From JAFGBM01 sp964564915 (lineage in GTDB: Bacteria; Actinomycetota; Actinomycetes; Actinomycetales; Demequinaceae), in NCBI GenBank assembly GCA_964564915.1, contig CAZMCU010000004.1:1-58744 (forward strand): a stretch of 58,744 nucleotides of DNA, read 5' to 3'. Below are positions 16,791-24,960 of the stretch, in pieces (position 1 is the first letter of the stretch; the number at the start of each line of letters is the position of its first letter). The notes under the pieces are model-generated. The model saw only the letters and a list, made by a program, of their open reading frames with translations, was not told the DNA's origin and made no database searches. A program made the position numbers and the translations under genes.

Positions 16791-18774
16791 CCGGCACGCC
16801 AGCGGTCGCTACGGGAGAGACGAACGACGATCGCGCTCGATTCGAGAGGGTCGACGATCTTCTGAAGCGCGCCGTCGCGGCGTTGAAGGGAGACGACCGG
16901 CCGGGGCAATTGGCGATGGCGGAGGCGGTCGAAGTCGCGCTCGTTGGCGGAGCGCGGGCCCTCATCCAGGCGGGAACGGGCACGGGGAAGTCTCTCGCCT
17001 ACCTCGTCCCCATCGTGGCTCAGGCCGTTCGCGACGACGCGAGGATCGTCATCTCGACGGCAACGCTCGCCCTCCAGAGGCAGATCGTCTCTCACGACCT
17101 CCCCCTCGTCCTCGATGCGCTCGAACCCGCGCTCGGGGCGCGACCACCGGTCGCCCTGCTCAAGGGGAGAGCGAACTACCTATGCCGCCATCGCCTCGCC
17201 GGCGGGTACCCCGCCCCGGACGACGCGATGGATCTTGGGGTCCCCGTGCCGACCTCCACCCTTGGGCGCGAGATCGCCCGGCTGGCAGCCTGGGCGGACG
17301 AAACCCCCACGGGGGACCGGGACGACCTCGACCCGGGCGTGTCGGCACGGGCGTGGGCGCAGGTGAGCGTCGGAGGACGGGAGTGCCTCGGCTCCACCTG
17401 TCCCGCAGCGGCGGATTGCTTCGCGGAGAATGCCCTGGCGAAGGCGCGGGCCGCCAACGTCGTCGTGACGAACCATGCCATGCTCGCCATCGAGGCGACC
17501 TCGCACGACGTCTTGGGAGCGCGCGACGCTCTCGTCGTCGACGAGGCACACGAACTCGTGTCCCGCATCACGTCGAGCGCCACGAGTGACATCACCGTTC
17601 ACCGGATCGAGGCGGCGGCACGGGCCGCCCGTCGCTGTGGGGTGGGGGTCGAGAGGCTTGAGGATGCGGGGCGGGCGTTTGACCGGGCCATCGACACGCT
17701 TCGCGTCGGTCGCATCTCCGGTGGAGTTCCCGAACCGCTATCCGCCGCGCTCGCGGCGACTCGGGAAGCCGCCCGGGAGGCGCTCCGAGGGGTCGAGGCC
17801 AGCAAGGAGAAGGACGCCGCTACGGCGAAGGTCGCCGCCGGGGCGCTGACGGAGATCGTCGACATCGCGGACAGCGTCCTCACGGGCGGAGATGGCCTCG
17901 TCGTATGGCTCGCGCCGCCCGACGGGGACTATGGTGCGAGCGTGCCCGAGCGGCTTCTCGCCGCCCCCCTTGACGTCGCTGGCCTCATCCGGGGACGCCT
18001 CCTCGACGAGTGCGCAGCCGTGTTCACCTCGGCCACGATGACCCTCGGCGGAACGTTCGACGCCATGGCGGCCCAACTCGGGGTGGACGATCCCGTGACC
18101 CTCGACGCCGGTTCCCCCTTCGACTACCCACGGCAGGGCATCCTCTACGTCGCGTCGCACCTCGATCGCCCCGGCCAGGGCGGCATCGGGGTGGACGCAC
18201 TGGAGGAACTCGGAACGCTGATCGAAGCCGCGGGGGGTCGAACCCTCGGGTTGTTCTCGTCCCATCGCGCGGCCCAGGACGCGACGGACGCCATGCGCGC
18301 GCGCCTGGACGTTCCCGTCCTCTACCAACGGGACGATCAGGTCTCGACCCTGCTCGCCCGCTTTCGGGAGGACCCCCGCGCCTGCCTATTCGGCTCGACG
18401 ATGCTGTGGCAAGGGGTGGACCTTCCCGGTGACACGTGCCAACTCGTCGTCATCGACCGCATTCCCTTCCCGAGGCCGGACGATCCCATCGCCCAAGCCC
18501 GGACGGAAGCGGTGGAGGCGAGAGGGGGGAACGGGTTCATGGCCGTCTCCGCAACGCACGCCGCGTTGCTCCTCGCGCAGGGTGCCGGTCGGCTCATTCG
18601 CACGCTCACGGACAGGGGAGTCGTCGCCGTGCTCGATTCTCGCCTCGCGACCGCCCGCTACGGTTCGTTCCTCGCGCGCTCGCTTCCCCCGCTTTGGCCG
18701 ACGACGGATCGCGTCACGGTGTTGGAGGCCCTCAGAAGGCTCGACGGGGGTGTGTGGAACCTCGGCGACACGAC
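16787..18774 (+). CDS. dinG: DinG-family ATP-dependent helicase, 3' end lost in assembly gap
   Basis: This is an XPD/DinG-type iron-sulfur 5'-3' helicase involved in resolving replication and repair structures. Visible motifs are Walker A AGTGTGKS (about 62-69), an FeS-type cysteine set (LCRHR, then ECLGSTCPAAADC), the DEAH box VVDEAHE near 250, and the late motifs WQGVDLPGD and QGAGRLIRT. The coding sequence is intact up to the run of N. After the gap, the bases before position 18892 read T-E-R-D-stop in one frame, with TAG at 18889-18891. This would be the natural end if the real gap length leaves remainder 2 on division by 3. The read-through ORF over the N run is an artefact. Confidence 0.9.
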
Positions 18775-18874
18775 NNNNNNNNNNNNNNNNNNNNNNNNNN
18801 NNNNNNNNNNNNNNNNNNNNNNNNNNNNNNNNNNNNNNNNNNNNNNNNNNNNNNNNNNNNNNNNNNNNNNNNNN
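18775..18874. other. Assembly gap (100 N)
   Basis: Exactly 100 N, the conventional placeholder for a scaffold gap of unknown length. It hides the 3' end of dinG and whatever lies between it and lexA. Confidence 0.99.
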
Positions 18875-18887
18875 CGACCGAGCGCGA

Positions 18888-19631
18888 CTAGACCTTGCGG
18901 AGGACGGAGACGACCTTGCCCATGACGGTGGCGTGGTCGCCGTCGATCGGGGCGTAGGCGGGGTTGTGGGGCATGAGCCAGACGTGGCCGTCGCGCCTGC
19001 GGAAGGTCTTGACCGTTGCCTCGTCGTCGAGGAGAGCGGCGACGATGTCGCCGTCCTGGGCGGAGTTCTGGCGCCTCACGACGACCCAGTCCCCATCGCA
19101 GATGGCGGCGTTGATCATCGAGTCGCCCGTGACCTTGAGCATGAAGAGTTCGCCGGAACCGGTGAGTTGGCGCGGAAGCGCGAAGACGTCCTCGACCGCC
19201 TGGTCCGCGAGAACTGGACCGCCCGCCGCGATTCGACCGACGAGGGGAACCATCGCAACGTCCTCCGATGAGGCCTTCGCACCCAGGAATCGTGCGGTGG
19301 CGTCCGTCACGGGGGAGAAGTCCGTGCGCGCCGACGATGCATCGGAAACCTCGTGGGGCATGACGACTTCGATCGCCCGGGGGAGGTTGGGGTCGCGGCG
19401 GAGGTAGCCCTTGCCCTCAAGGGCCATCAACTGATGCTTGACGCTCGACGTCGAGGTCAGGCCGACCGCTTCGCCGATCTCCCGCATCGTGGGGGGATAG
19501 CCGCGATCGTGAACGCACGAGCGGATGGTCTCGAGGATGCGCACCTGCCGCGGCGTCAGGGTTTCGCCGGTCTCGACATCGGGGAACTCGTGAATCGTGG
19601 CCCCTCGGGTCGAGGATTCGTCGTCGTCCAT
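18888..19631 (-). CDS. lexA: SOS repressor LexA
   Basis: LexA represses DNA-damage genes and cleaves itself when stimulated by RecA filaments. The 247-residue protein has an N-terminal winged helix (about 26-90, core PPTMREIGEAVGLTSTSSVK), a self-cleavage bond at A136-G137 (RIAAGGP), the catalytic serine S171 (GDSMINA) and lysine K208 (ATVKTF). ATG 19631 was chosen because GGAGG lies 6 nt upstream; longer readings cross the operator. Two LexA-type boxes nearest its promoter point to autorepression. The final CTAG (18888-18891) gives its stop and probably that of dinG. Confidence 0.97.
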   Translation of the reverse strand: MDDDESSTRGATIHEFPDVETGETLTPRQVRILETIRSCVHDRGYPPTMREIGEAVGLTSTSSVKHQLMALEGKGYLRRDPNLPRAIEVVMPHEVSDASSARTDFSPVTDATARFLGAKASSEDVAMVPLVGRIAAGGPVLADQAVEDVFALPRQLTGSGELFMLKVTGDSMINAAICDGDWVVVRRQNSAQDGDIVAALLDDEATVKTFRRRDGHVWLMPHNPAYAPIDGDHATVMGKVVSVLRKV

Positions 19632-19674
19632 TCCGCACCTCCGTGTCACACCACCGTGATGTCCTTGACTTCTG

Positions 19675-19703
19675 ACGTTAGGGCACGTAGCGCGGAAAAT
19701 CAA
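19675..19703 (-). promoter_or_regulatory. lexA promoter
   Basis: Read on the minus strand, -35 TTGATT (19703-19698), a 17-nt spacer and -10 TAACGT (19680-19675) form a good sigma-A-type promoter. The -35 overlaps the edge of the LexA box at 19700-19715, consistent with autorepression. The leader is about 35-40 nt. Confidence 0.65.
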
Positions 19704-19715
19704 ACATCTGTTCGA
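19700..19715. promoter_or_regulatory. LexA box, lexA-proximal
   Basis: TCAAACATCTGTTCGA has a perfect right half (GTTCGA) and one mismatch in the left half compared with TCGAAC-N4-GTTCGA. It overlaps the lexA -35 element. Confidence 0.8.
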
Positions 19716-19751
19716 ATTCTCTTGCGGCGTGTCGCACATCCGTGCTACACA

Positions 19752-19782
19752 TAGAACAGATGTTCGACGAACAAACGTTCGA
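19752..19782. promoter_or_regulatory. Two abutting LexA boxes before the LysM gene
   Basis: TAGAACAGATGTTCGA (19752-19767) and ACGAACAAACGTTCGA (19767-19782) each have one mismatch to the SOS box and share one base. They lie 15-46 nt before the LysM gene start, where its promoter must be. A TTGCGG at 19722 and TACACA at 19746 are possible promoter elements. Tandem operators predict very tight repression. Confidence 0.85.
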
Positions 19783-19797
19783 ACGAAGGAGGGCGAG

Positions 19798-20103
19798 ATG
19801 CTCGTACGACCGGATGGCAGGCTCAGTAGGCAGGGTCGGCTGCTGAGGACGTTCGTGTTTGTCGCGCTGGTGGTTTCTGCCATCGTCGTGGGGTCGAAGG
19901 CGTCCGCGGACGGGCCGGAGGTACCGATGCCCTCGGACACCCACACCGTCGCCTCGGGGGAAACCCTCTGGGAGATCGCCTCGACGTTGACCGGACCGGG
20001 TGAATCCACGCGCTCGGTCGTCAACGAGATCCTCAAGCTCAACGAGATGGATAGCGCGACGATCTATGCCGGGGATCAGATCCTCGTTCCCGTCGCACCC
20101 TAG
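19798..20103 (+). CDS. SOS-controlled membrane protein with one LysM domain (probable division suppressor)
   Basis: This 101-residue protein has a basic N-terminus, one membrane helix (about 17-33), a short linker and a single extracellular LysM peptidoglycan-binding domain (about 48-98: HTVASGETLWEIA ... YAGDQILVP). No hydrolase domain is present. It is divergent from lexA behind two LexA boxes. It is therefore the positional and structural counterpart of mycobacterial Rv2719c and corynebacterial DivS, which delay division during SOS. That role is inferred from position and fold. ATG 19798 has AAGGAGG a few bases upstream. Confidence 0.82.
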   Translation: MLVRPDGRLSRQGRLLRTFVFVALVVSAIVVGSKASADGPEVPMPSDTHTVASGETLWEIASTLTGPGESTRSVVNEILKLNEMDSATIYAGDQILVPVAP

Positions 20104-20119
20104 TCGCGCCCTAGTCGCG
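20098..20119 (+). repeat. Tandem 11-bp duplication at the LysM gene stop
   Basis: CCCTAGTCGCG occurs twice in direct succession. The first copy contains the TAG stop of the LysM gene and the second would supply a TAG in another frame. It is probably a small replication slip with no coding effect. Confidence 0.7.
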
Positions 20120-20142
20120 CCCATTCGTGCCAGAGTAGGGGC

Positions 20143-20598
20143 ATGAACTGCCCGTTTTGTCGCGCCCCGGACTCTCGCGTGATCGATTCACGCGCGGTCG
20201 ACGATGGAAACGCGATCCGACGAAGGCGCGAGTGCCCGTCGTGCGAACGCCGCTTCAGCACGCTGGAGACGGCGAGTCTGTCCGTCCTCAAACGCTCGGG
20301 CGTCGCCGAGCCGTTCAACAGGGAAAAGATCGTGGTCGGCGTCAAGAAGGCGTGTCAGGGACGGGGTGTCCCCGACGACCAGATCGAGATTCTCGTCAAG
20401 AAGGTCGAGGACGCGATCCGCGGCACCGGCCAAGCCGAGGTCAAGAGCGAGGACGTCGGTCTAGCCATCCTTGCCCCGTTGAGGGACCTCGACGAGATCG
20501 CCTACATCAGGTTCGCAAGCGTCTACCGCAGCTTCTCCACGCTCGACGACTTTGAGAAGGAGATCGCGCGTCTTCGCGCGGAGGACGCCGAACGCTAG
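20143..20598 (+). CDS. nrdR: Transcriptional repressor NrdR
   Basis: NrdR represses ribonucleotide reductase genes according to ATP/dATP levels. The 151-residue protein has a zinc ribbon (C3, C6, C31, C34) and an ATP-cone domain (about 46-136: SVLKRSGVAEPFNREKI). The start has no Shine-Dalgarno sequence; CAGAGT, a near -10 box, ends 6 nt upstream. NrdR beside lexA is the standard actinobacterial order. Its TAG stop shares CTAG with the serA stop on the other strand. Confidence 0.96.
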   Translation: MNCPFCRAPDSRVIDSRAVDDGNAIRRRRECPSCERRFSTLETASLSVLKRSGVAEPFNREKIVVGVKKACQGRGVPDDQIEILVKKVEDAIRGTGQAEVKSEDVGLAILAPLRDLDEIAYIRFASVYRSFSTLDDFEKEIARLRAEDAER

Positions 20599-21800
20599 GA
20601 CAGAACGCGCAGCCTTACGGTGGCGGGCATCTCGGCGAGTTTGGCGATGACGTCATCCGCGATTGCGGTCGCTACATCGGTGACGACGTAGCCCAATTCG
20701 CCACGGGTACCAAGAAGTTGCCCCTCGATGTTGACGTTGTGTTCGGCGAAGACGTTGTTGACCGCGGCGAGGACGCCGGGAGTGTTGACGTGGAGGTGCG
20801 CGACGCGGTGGCACCCCATCGTCTCCTCAAGGGAGAGGTTGGGGAGGTTGACGCTCAGCGACGTTGAACCGTGGAGGACGTAGTCCCGGAGCCTCGTCGC
20901 AACGAAGATCCCGATGTCGCGTTGCGCCTCCTCGGTCGAGCCGGCGATGTGAGGCGTGAGGAACGTGTTCCCGAGATTCTGGAGGGGAGTGACGAAAGGA
21001 TCCCCGATCTTCTTCGGTTCGACGGGAAACACATCGATCGCCGCGCCGGCAATATGCCCGGACTCGATTGCCTCGCGCAGCGCGTCGACATCGACAACGA
21101 ACCCGCGGGACAGGTTGAGGAAGATGGAACCGTCCTTCATCCAGTCGAATTCCTTTTTGCCGAAGAACCCCGCGTTGCCCGGCCGCCCGTCGACGTGAAG
21201 CGTCACGATGTCGGAGGCTTCCAGCAACTCCTGAAGCGACGTGGCGCGGGTGGCGTTACCGAGGGAGAGCTTCTCCGCGATATCGAAGAACATGACGTTC
21301 ATGCCGAGGGCTTCGCAGAGCACGGACAACTGGGACCCGATGTTTCCATACCCAACGATGCCAACGGTGCGGCCACGAACCTCGTGTGCACCCTCCGCGC
21401 TCTTGCTCCACACGCCCTCGTGCAACTGTCGATTGTGGTCGGGAAGGCGCCGCGTCAGGCCGATGATTTCCGCGACGGCGAGTTCGACGACCGAGCGCGT
21501 GTTCGAGAAGGGTGCGTTGAACGCCGCGACCCCCTGTCGAGCCGCCGCCGCGAGGTCGATCTGGTTGGTGCCCACGCTAAAGGCGCCGGCCGCGATGAGG
21601 CTCGTGGCGGACTCGAACACCTTGGCCGTGAGGTTGGTTTTCGAGCGGATGCCGACAACCTCGACGCCATCGAGGGCCTCGATGAGCTCATCTTCATCCA
21701 TCGCGCCGGAGTTGTTGGTGACCTCGATCCCGGCTGCTGAAAGGATTTCGGTGGCTTTGGGGTCAAGATTCTCAAGTAGCAGTGCGCGCATGCCGACCAT
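20595..21800 (-). CDS. serA: D-3-phosphoglycerate dehydrogenase (short, ACT-domain type)
   Basis: SerA oxidises 3-phosphoglycerate in the first step of serine synthesis. The 401-residue protein resembles the E. coli type rather than the roughly 530-residue actinobacterial type. It has a substrate arginine in GIRSKT (about 52), an NAD motif GYGNIG (150-155), SRGFVVD, catalytic H284 in PHIAGSTEE and a C-terminal ACT domain (about 330-401, HVNTPGVLAAVN) for serine feedback. ATG 21800 has GAGGAG 7 nt upstream; the ATG three codons later would be too far from it. It converges on nrdR with overlapping stops. Confidence 0.94.
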   Translation of the reverse strand: MVGMRALLLENLDPKATEILSAAGIEVTNNSGAMDEDELIEALDGVEVVGIRSKTNLTAKVFESATSLIAAGAFSVGTNQIDLAAAARQGVAAFNAPFSNTRSVVELAVAEIIGLTRRLPDHNRQLHEGVWSKSAEGAHEVRGRTVGIVGYGNIGSQLSVLCEALGMNVMFFDIAEKLSLGNATRATSLQELLEASDIVTLHVDGRPGNAGFFGKKEFDWMKDGSIFLNLSRGFVVDVDALREAIESGHIAGAAIDVFPVEPKKIGDPFVTPLQNLGNTFLTPHIAGSTEEAQRDIGIFVATRLRDYVLHGSTSLSVNLPNLSLEETMGCHRVAHLHVNTPGVLAAVNNVFAEHNVNIEGQLLGTRGELGYVVTDVATAIADDVIAKLAEMPATVRLRVLS

Positions 21801-21877
21801 TGTGGCACTCCTCACACCTTCGCGTTTCAGCCTTAGGTCCGTATGGCAACCGCCGTAATTCGTGGCAACCTTGTGGG

Positions 21878-22681
21878 ATGACGTCCCGCGCGAAATTCTG
21901 GCTTGGCTTTGCTTTCCTTGTTACGGCTAGCGTCACCGCACTGGTCCTCTCGGGGATGACGTGGACCGATATCAAGCACATCGGGACGCCGAGGAACGCC
22001 CTTCTCATCGAGGGCGTCAACGTGAAGATTCCGTTCCCCGAGGAAAGCGATGGCCGAGTCCTTCCCGAAGTCCCCATCACGACAACGGGCGACTACTCGT
22101 TCATGTTCGGCACGCAGGACGACCCGGTGCGGTGGGACCCGTGCCGACCGATCGCTTATGTCATCAACCCCGACGGGAGCCCCACGGGAGGGGACGACCT
22201 CATTTTCGAGGCCGTGAGTCGGGTGTCGGAAGCCTCGGGGTTGGCGTTCCAATTCGAGGGGTACACGTCGGAGGTCGCGTCGTTCGAGCGTCCCCTCGTT
22301 CAGGAGGACCGCTATGGGGATCGCTTCGCACCGTTGATTTTCGGCTGGTCCGACGAGGCAACCGAAGCGGACCTCGTGGACTCGGTGACGGGGCTCGGTG
22401 GTTCGAGTTCGGTCCCGGGGGCCTTCGGGTCCCAAAGGTTCCTCGTCGGAGGCGTCGTCCTCCTGGATGGCCCGGACGTCGAAAAGATCCTGGTTTCGCA
22501 GGGTGGGGCACCGCTCGCCGTGGCGGTCATCATGCATGAAACCGGTCACGTCGTCGGCCTGGGGCACGTCGACGATTCGACAGAACTGATGAACCCCAGC
22601 AACTCGGCCCTGCTCGACTGGGGGCCCGGCGATCGAGAGGGATTGTCGATTGCGGGCTCGGGACCCTGCCAGAACCTCTAG
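21878..22681 (+). CDS. Membrane-anchored matrixin-like (metzincin) zinc protease
   Basis: This 267-residue protein has an N-terminal membrane anchor or signal (about 6-27) and a C-terminal zinc-protease domain. The full metzincin motif HExxHxxGxxH is present near residues 220-230 (MHETGHVVGLGHVDD), followed by a methionine-turn-like ELMNP. The start of the domain is recognisable as WDPCRPIAYVIN (about 88-99). Two cysteines (WDPC and GPC near the end) might pair. The substrate is unknown. The ATG at 21878 has no Shine-Dalgarno sequence. It is divergent from serA (77 nt) and ends in a CTAG shared with the helD stop. Confidence 0.78.
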   Translation: MTSRAKFWLGFAFLVTASVTALVLSGMTWTDIKHIGTPRNALLIEGVNVKIPFPEESDGRVLPEVPITTTGDYSFMFGTQDDPVRWDPCRPIAYVINPDGSPTGGDDLIFEAVSRVSEASGLAFQFEGYTSEVASFERPLVQEDRYGDRFAPLIFGWSDEATEADLVDSVTGLGGSSSVPGAFGSQRFLVGGVVLLDGPDVEKILVSQGGAPLAVAVIMHETGHVVGLGHVDDSTELMNPSNSALLDWGPGDREGLSIAGSGPCQNL

Positions 22682-24858
22682 GGATAATCGTCGGGCGGAG
22701 GGGCGAGCCCGACGGGTAGCCGTTCCGCGTAGACCACCTCGAGGATGCTCGTCGGCCGGGTGAGGGCCACGTAGAGATCCCCCGGCTTGGATGCGATCGC
22801 GTCCGGCTCCACGACGACGACGACGTCGTACTCGAGCCCCTTGGCTTCGCTGGCCGTGAGTACGGGAATCTCGGCCGCGTCCGCGACGGCGCCCAGCGCA
22901 CCGCCCCGGTCTCGCTCCGCGACGATGATGGCGCACGTCCCTCCACCGGACGAACGCAAACGGTCGGCATGTGCTCGGGCGAGGCGCCCAGCCTCGGCGA
23001 CGGGCTCCTCCGCCTTCGTGTATCGGAGGGCATCCGCGACGTCCCGTGCGGCCGTCAGGTCGCTCACGGGTAGCCCAGCCGCCCTCGCGAATCCCTGGGC
23101 GGCTTCGGCGACGCTTGCGGGGATTCGGTAACTAACGGTGAGCGTGCGCTCGGTCCACGATTCCCTAAATAAGGGGTCGAGCACTTCCGGCCACCACCGC
23201 GCTCCCGCGGCGAAGGACGTCTGAGCGACGTCTCCCACGATCGTGAAGGACTTGCTCGGACACCGGCGGAGCAGCATGCGCCACGCCATCGGGGACAGTT
23301 CTTGTGCCTCGTCGACGACGACGTGGCCGAACGCCCACTCCCGGTCGTTCGCCGCCCTTTCGGCGACGGTGAGGCGCGGGCCCCTCACCGTCATGCGTTG
23401 CGCGAGGGCTCCCGCCGTGACGATTCCCCCCCCGAAAATGTCGAGGACCCCGCGCGCGTACTCGATTTCGTCGGCGGACGGCCCACCCCTCGCGGACTCC
23501 CCACCGGGCATCTCCCCAAGGAGTTCCGCCGCCTCATCGAGGAGGGGGACGTCAGCGTCCGTGAACGGGGCGTCCACGGGCCTGCGGAGGAGTTCGCGAT
23601 CGGCACGGGAAAGTCGCGAGGCGGCGTGATCGAGGAGGTGGGGTCGAGAGAAGAGGTCGCGAAGCAGGTACTCCGGTGTGAGGGGGAGCCAGGCGAGGTT
23701 GAGCGCTACCCTCACGTCCCGGTTGTCGCGGATCTCCTTCTCGATGTCCCGGCGATCGGGTTCGCCGAGCGATTCCCCCAGGTGCTCGATCAGTTGCGCA
23801 CCGAGGCAACGAATCATGTCCTGGACAAACGTGACCCTCGCGGAGTTGTAGGGGGAGCCCTCGCGGCGCGCATGGGCTTGAGCATCGGCGATGTCGGACC
23901 GGCGAATGACGATCACCTTGCCGTCGATGGAGACCTCTTGATCCTCACGGGGCAAGCGTTGACGCTCCCGAACCGCGACGGACAGGACACGGGACATCGT
24001 CGCGCGTCCCTTGACCGCAGCTACCTCGTCTCGCTCCTTGGCCGTGATGGGAACGCCCCTCACGAGGCCAGCGAGCGTCGTCGAGATCGCTCCCGTTTCC
24101 CCGAGGGAGGGAAGGACGTGGTCGACGTATCGAAGGAAGGCCGTCGAGGGGCCGATGAAGAGCACGCCGGACGATTCGAGGCGTTCGCGGTGGTGGTAGA
24201 GGAGGTAGGCGGCGCGGTGAAGGGCGACGGCGGTCTTCCCCGTTCCCGGGCCTCCCTGCACCAGGAGGGCACCCTCCAGTGGCGCGCGGATGACCGCGTC
24301 TTGCTCGGCCTGGATGGTCGCGACGATGTCCGACATCTTCCCCGTTCGGCGAGCGTTGAGGGAGGCCAGCAACGCCCCCTCCCCCGCGAGAGAAGCCTCT
24401 CCGCCACTGGCCTCAAGGGCGTCGACGTCGAGAACGTCGTCCTCGACCGACACCACCCGCCTGCCGACGGTCGTCAGGTGTCGACGATTGACCACGCCTT
24501 GGGGGTCGGCGGCGGTCGCGGAGTAGAAGGCGGCGGCCGCGGGGGCGCGCCAGTCCGTGAGCAGGGGGACATAGTTGGCGTCGGCAATGCCGATGCGCCC
24601 AATGGAGAGGCGTTCTCCCGTCTCGAGGTCGAGACGCCCGAAGCAGAGGCGATCCTCGACGGCGTCCAACTGCGCGATCCTGTCGCCGTACATAGCCGCA
24701 AAGGCGTCTCGCTCCGATCGGTTCTGTGGCGACCCCGAGGGGCCCTCGCCGCGCACGGTCGCGAGCCGCTCGCTCGCCTCGCCCCGGAGCTGATCCAATC
24801 GGGCATAGATTCCGTCGACGACGATCTGTTCGGCGGCGATACCACTCGCGTCGTCCAT
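22678..24858 (-). CDS. helD: HelD-like UvrD-family helicase / RNA polymerase recycling ATPase
   Basis: The protein has 726 residues. The helical N-terminal arm (about 1-80) suits HelD proteins, which enter RNA polymerase and release it from DNA. Motor motifs are Walker A GGPGTGKT (202-209), Walker B VVVDEAQELS, motif III GDVAQTSF, a VSYRIP segment and late motifs EAKGLEYDVVVV and YVALTRP. ATG 24858 has AAGGGA 5 nt upstream; the region before it has no family sequence. Some actinobacterial HelD homologues give rifamycin tolerance; I cannot tell whether this one does. A non-HelD UvrD-type helicase is the alternative. Confidence 0.85.
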   Translation of the reverse strand: MDDASGIAAEQIVVDGIYARLDQLRGEASERLATVRGEGPSGSPQNRSERDAFAAMYGDRIAQLDAVEDRLCFGRLDLETGERLSIGRIGIADANYVPLLTDWRAPAAAAFYSATAADPQGVVNRRHLTTVGRRVVSVEDDVLDVDALEASGGEASLAGEGALLASLNARRTGKMSDIVATIQAEQDAVIRAPLEGALLVQGGPGTGKTAVALHRAAYLLYHHRERLESSGVLFIGPSTAFLRYVDHVLPSLGETGAISTTLAGLVRGVPITAKERDEVAAVKGRATMSRVLSVAVRERQRLPREDQEVSIDGKVIVIRRSDIADAQAHARREGSPYNSARVTFVQDMIRCLGAQLIEHLGESLGEPDRRDIEKEIRDNRDVRVALNLAWLPLTPEYLLRDLFSRPHLLDHAASRLSRADRELLRRPVDAPFTDADVPLLDEAAELLGEMPGGESARGGPSADEIEYARGVLDIFGGGIVTAGALAQRMTVRGPRLTVAERAANDREWAFGHVVVDEAQELSPMAWRMLLRRCPSKSFTIVGDVAQTSFAAGARWWPEVLDPLFRESWTERTLTVSYRIPASVAEAAQGFARAAGLPVSDLTAARDVADALRYTKAEEPVAEAGRLARAHADRLRSSGGGTCAIIVAERDRGGALGAVADAAEIPVLTASEAKGLEYDVVVVVEPDAIASKPGDLYVALTRPTSILEVVYAERLPVGLAPPPDDYP

Positions 24859-24960
24859 GGAATCCCTTCGGAGTGCCGAGCCGAAATGTTGGCCATCTAT
24901 TATCCCAGGTTGTATGTACCCAAGAATCGCGTCCCCGACGAGTGAGAGAATGGGAGAACG

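Noticed and set aside
18436..19271. Open frames reading through the 100 N
   Set aside because: N codons hide stops and the true gap length is unknown, so any fusion across it is an artefact.
24859..24960. Defined promoters in the helD/PAC2 gap
   Set aside because: TATTAT and its complement can serve either gene and no -35 at proper spacing is convincing, so I did not assign a direction.
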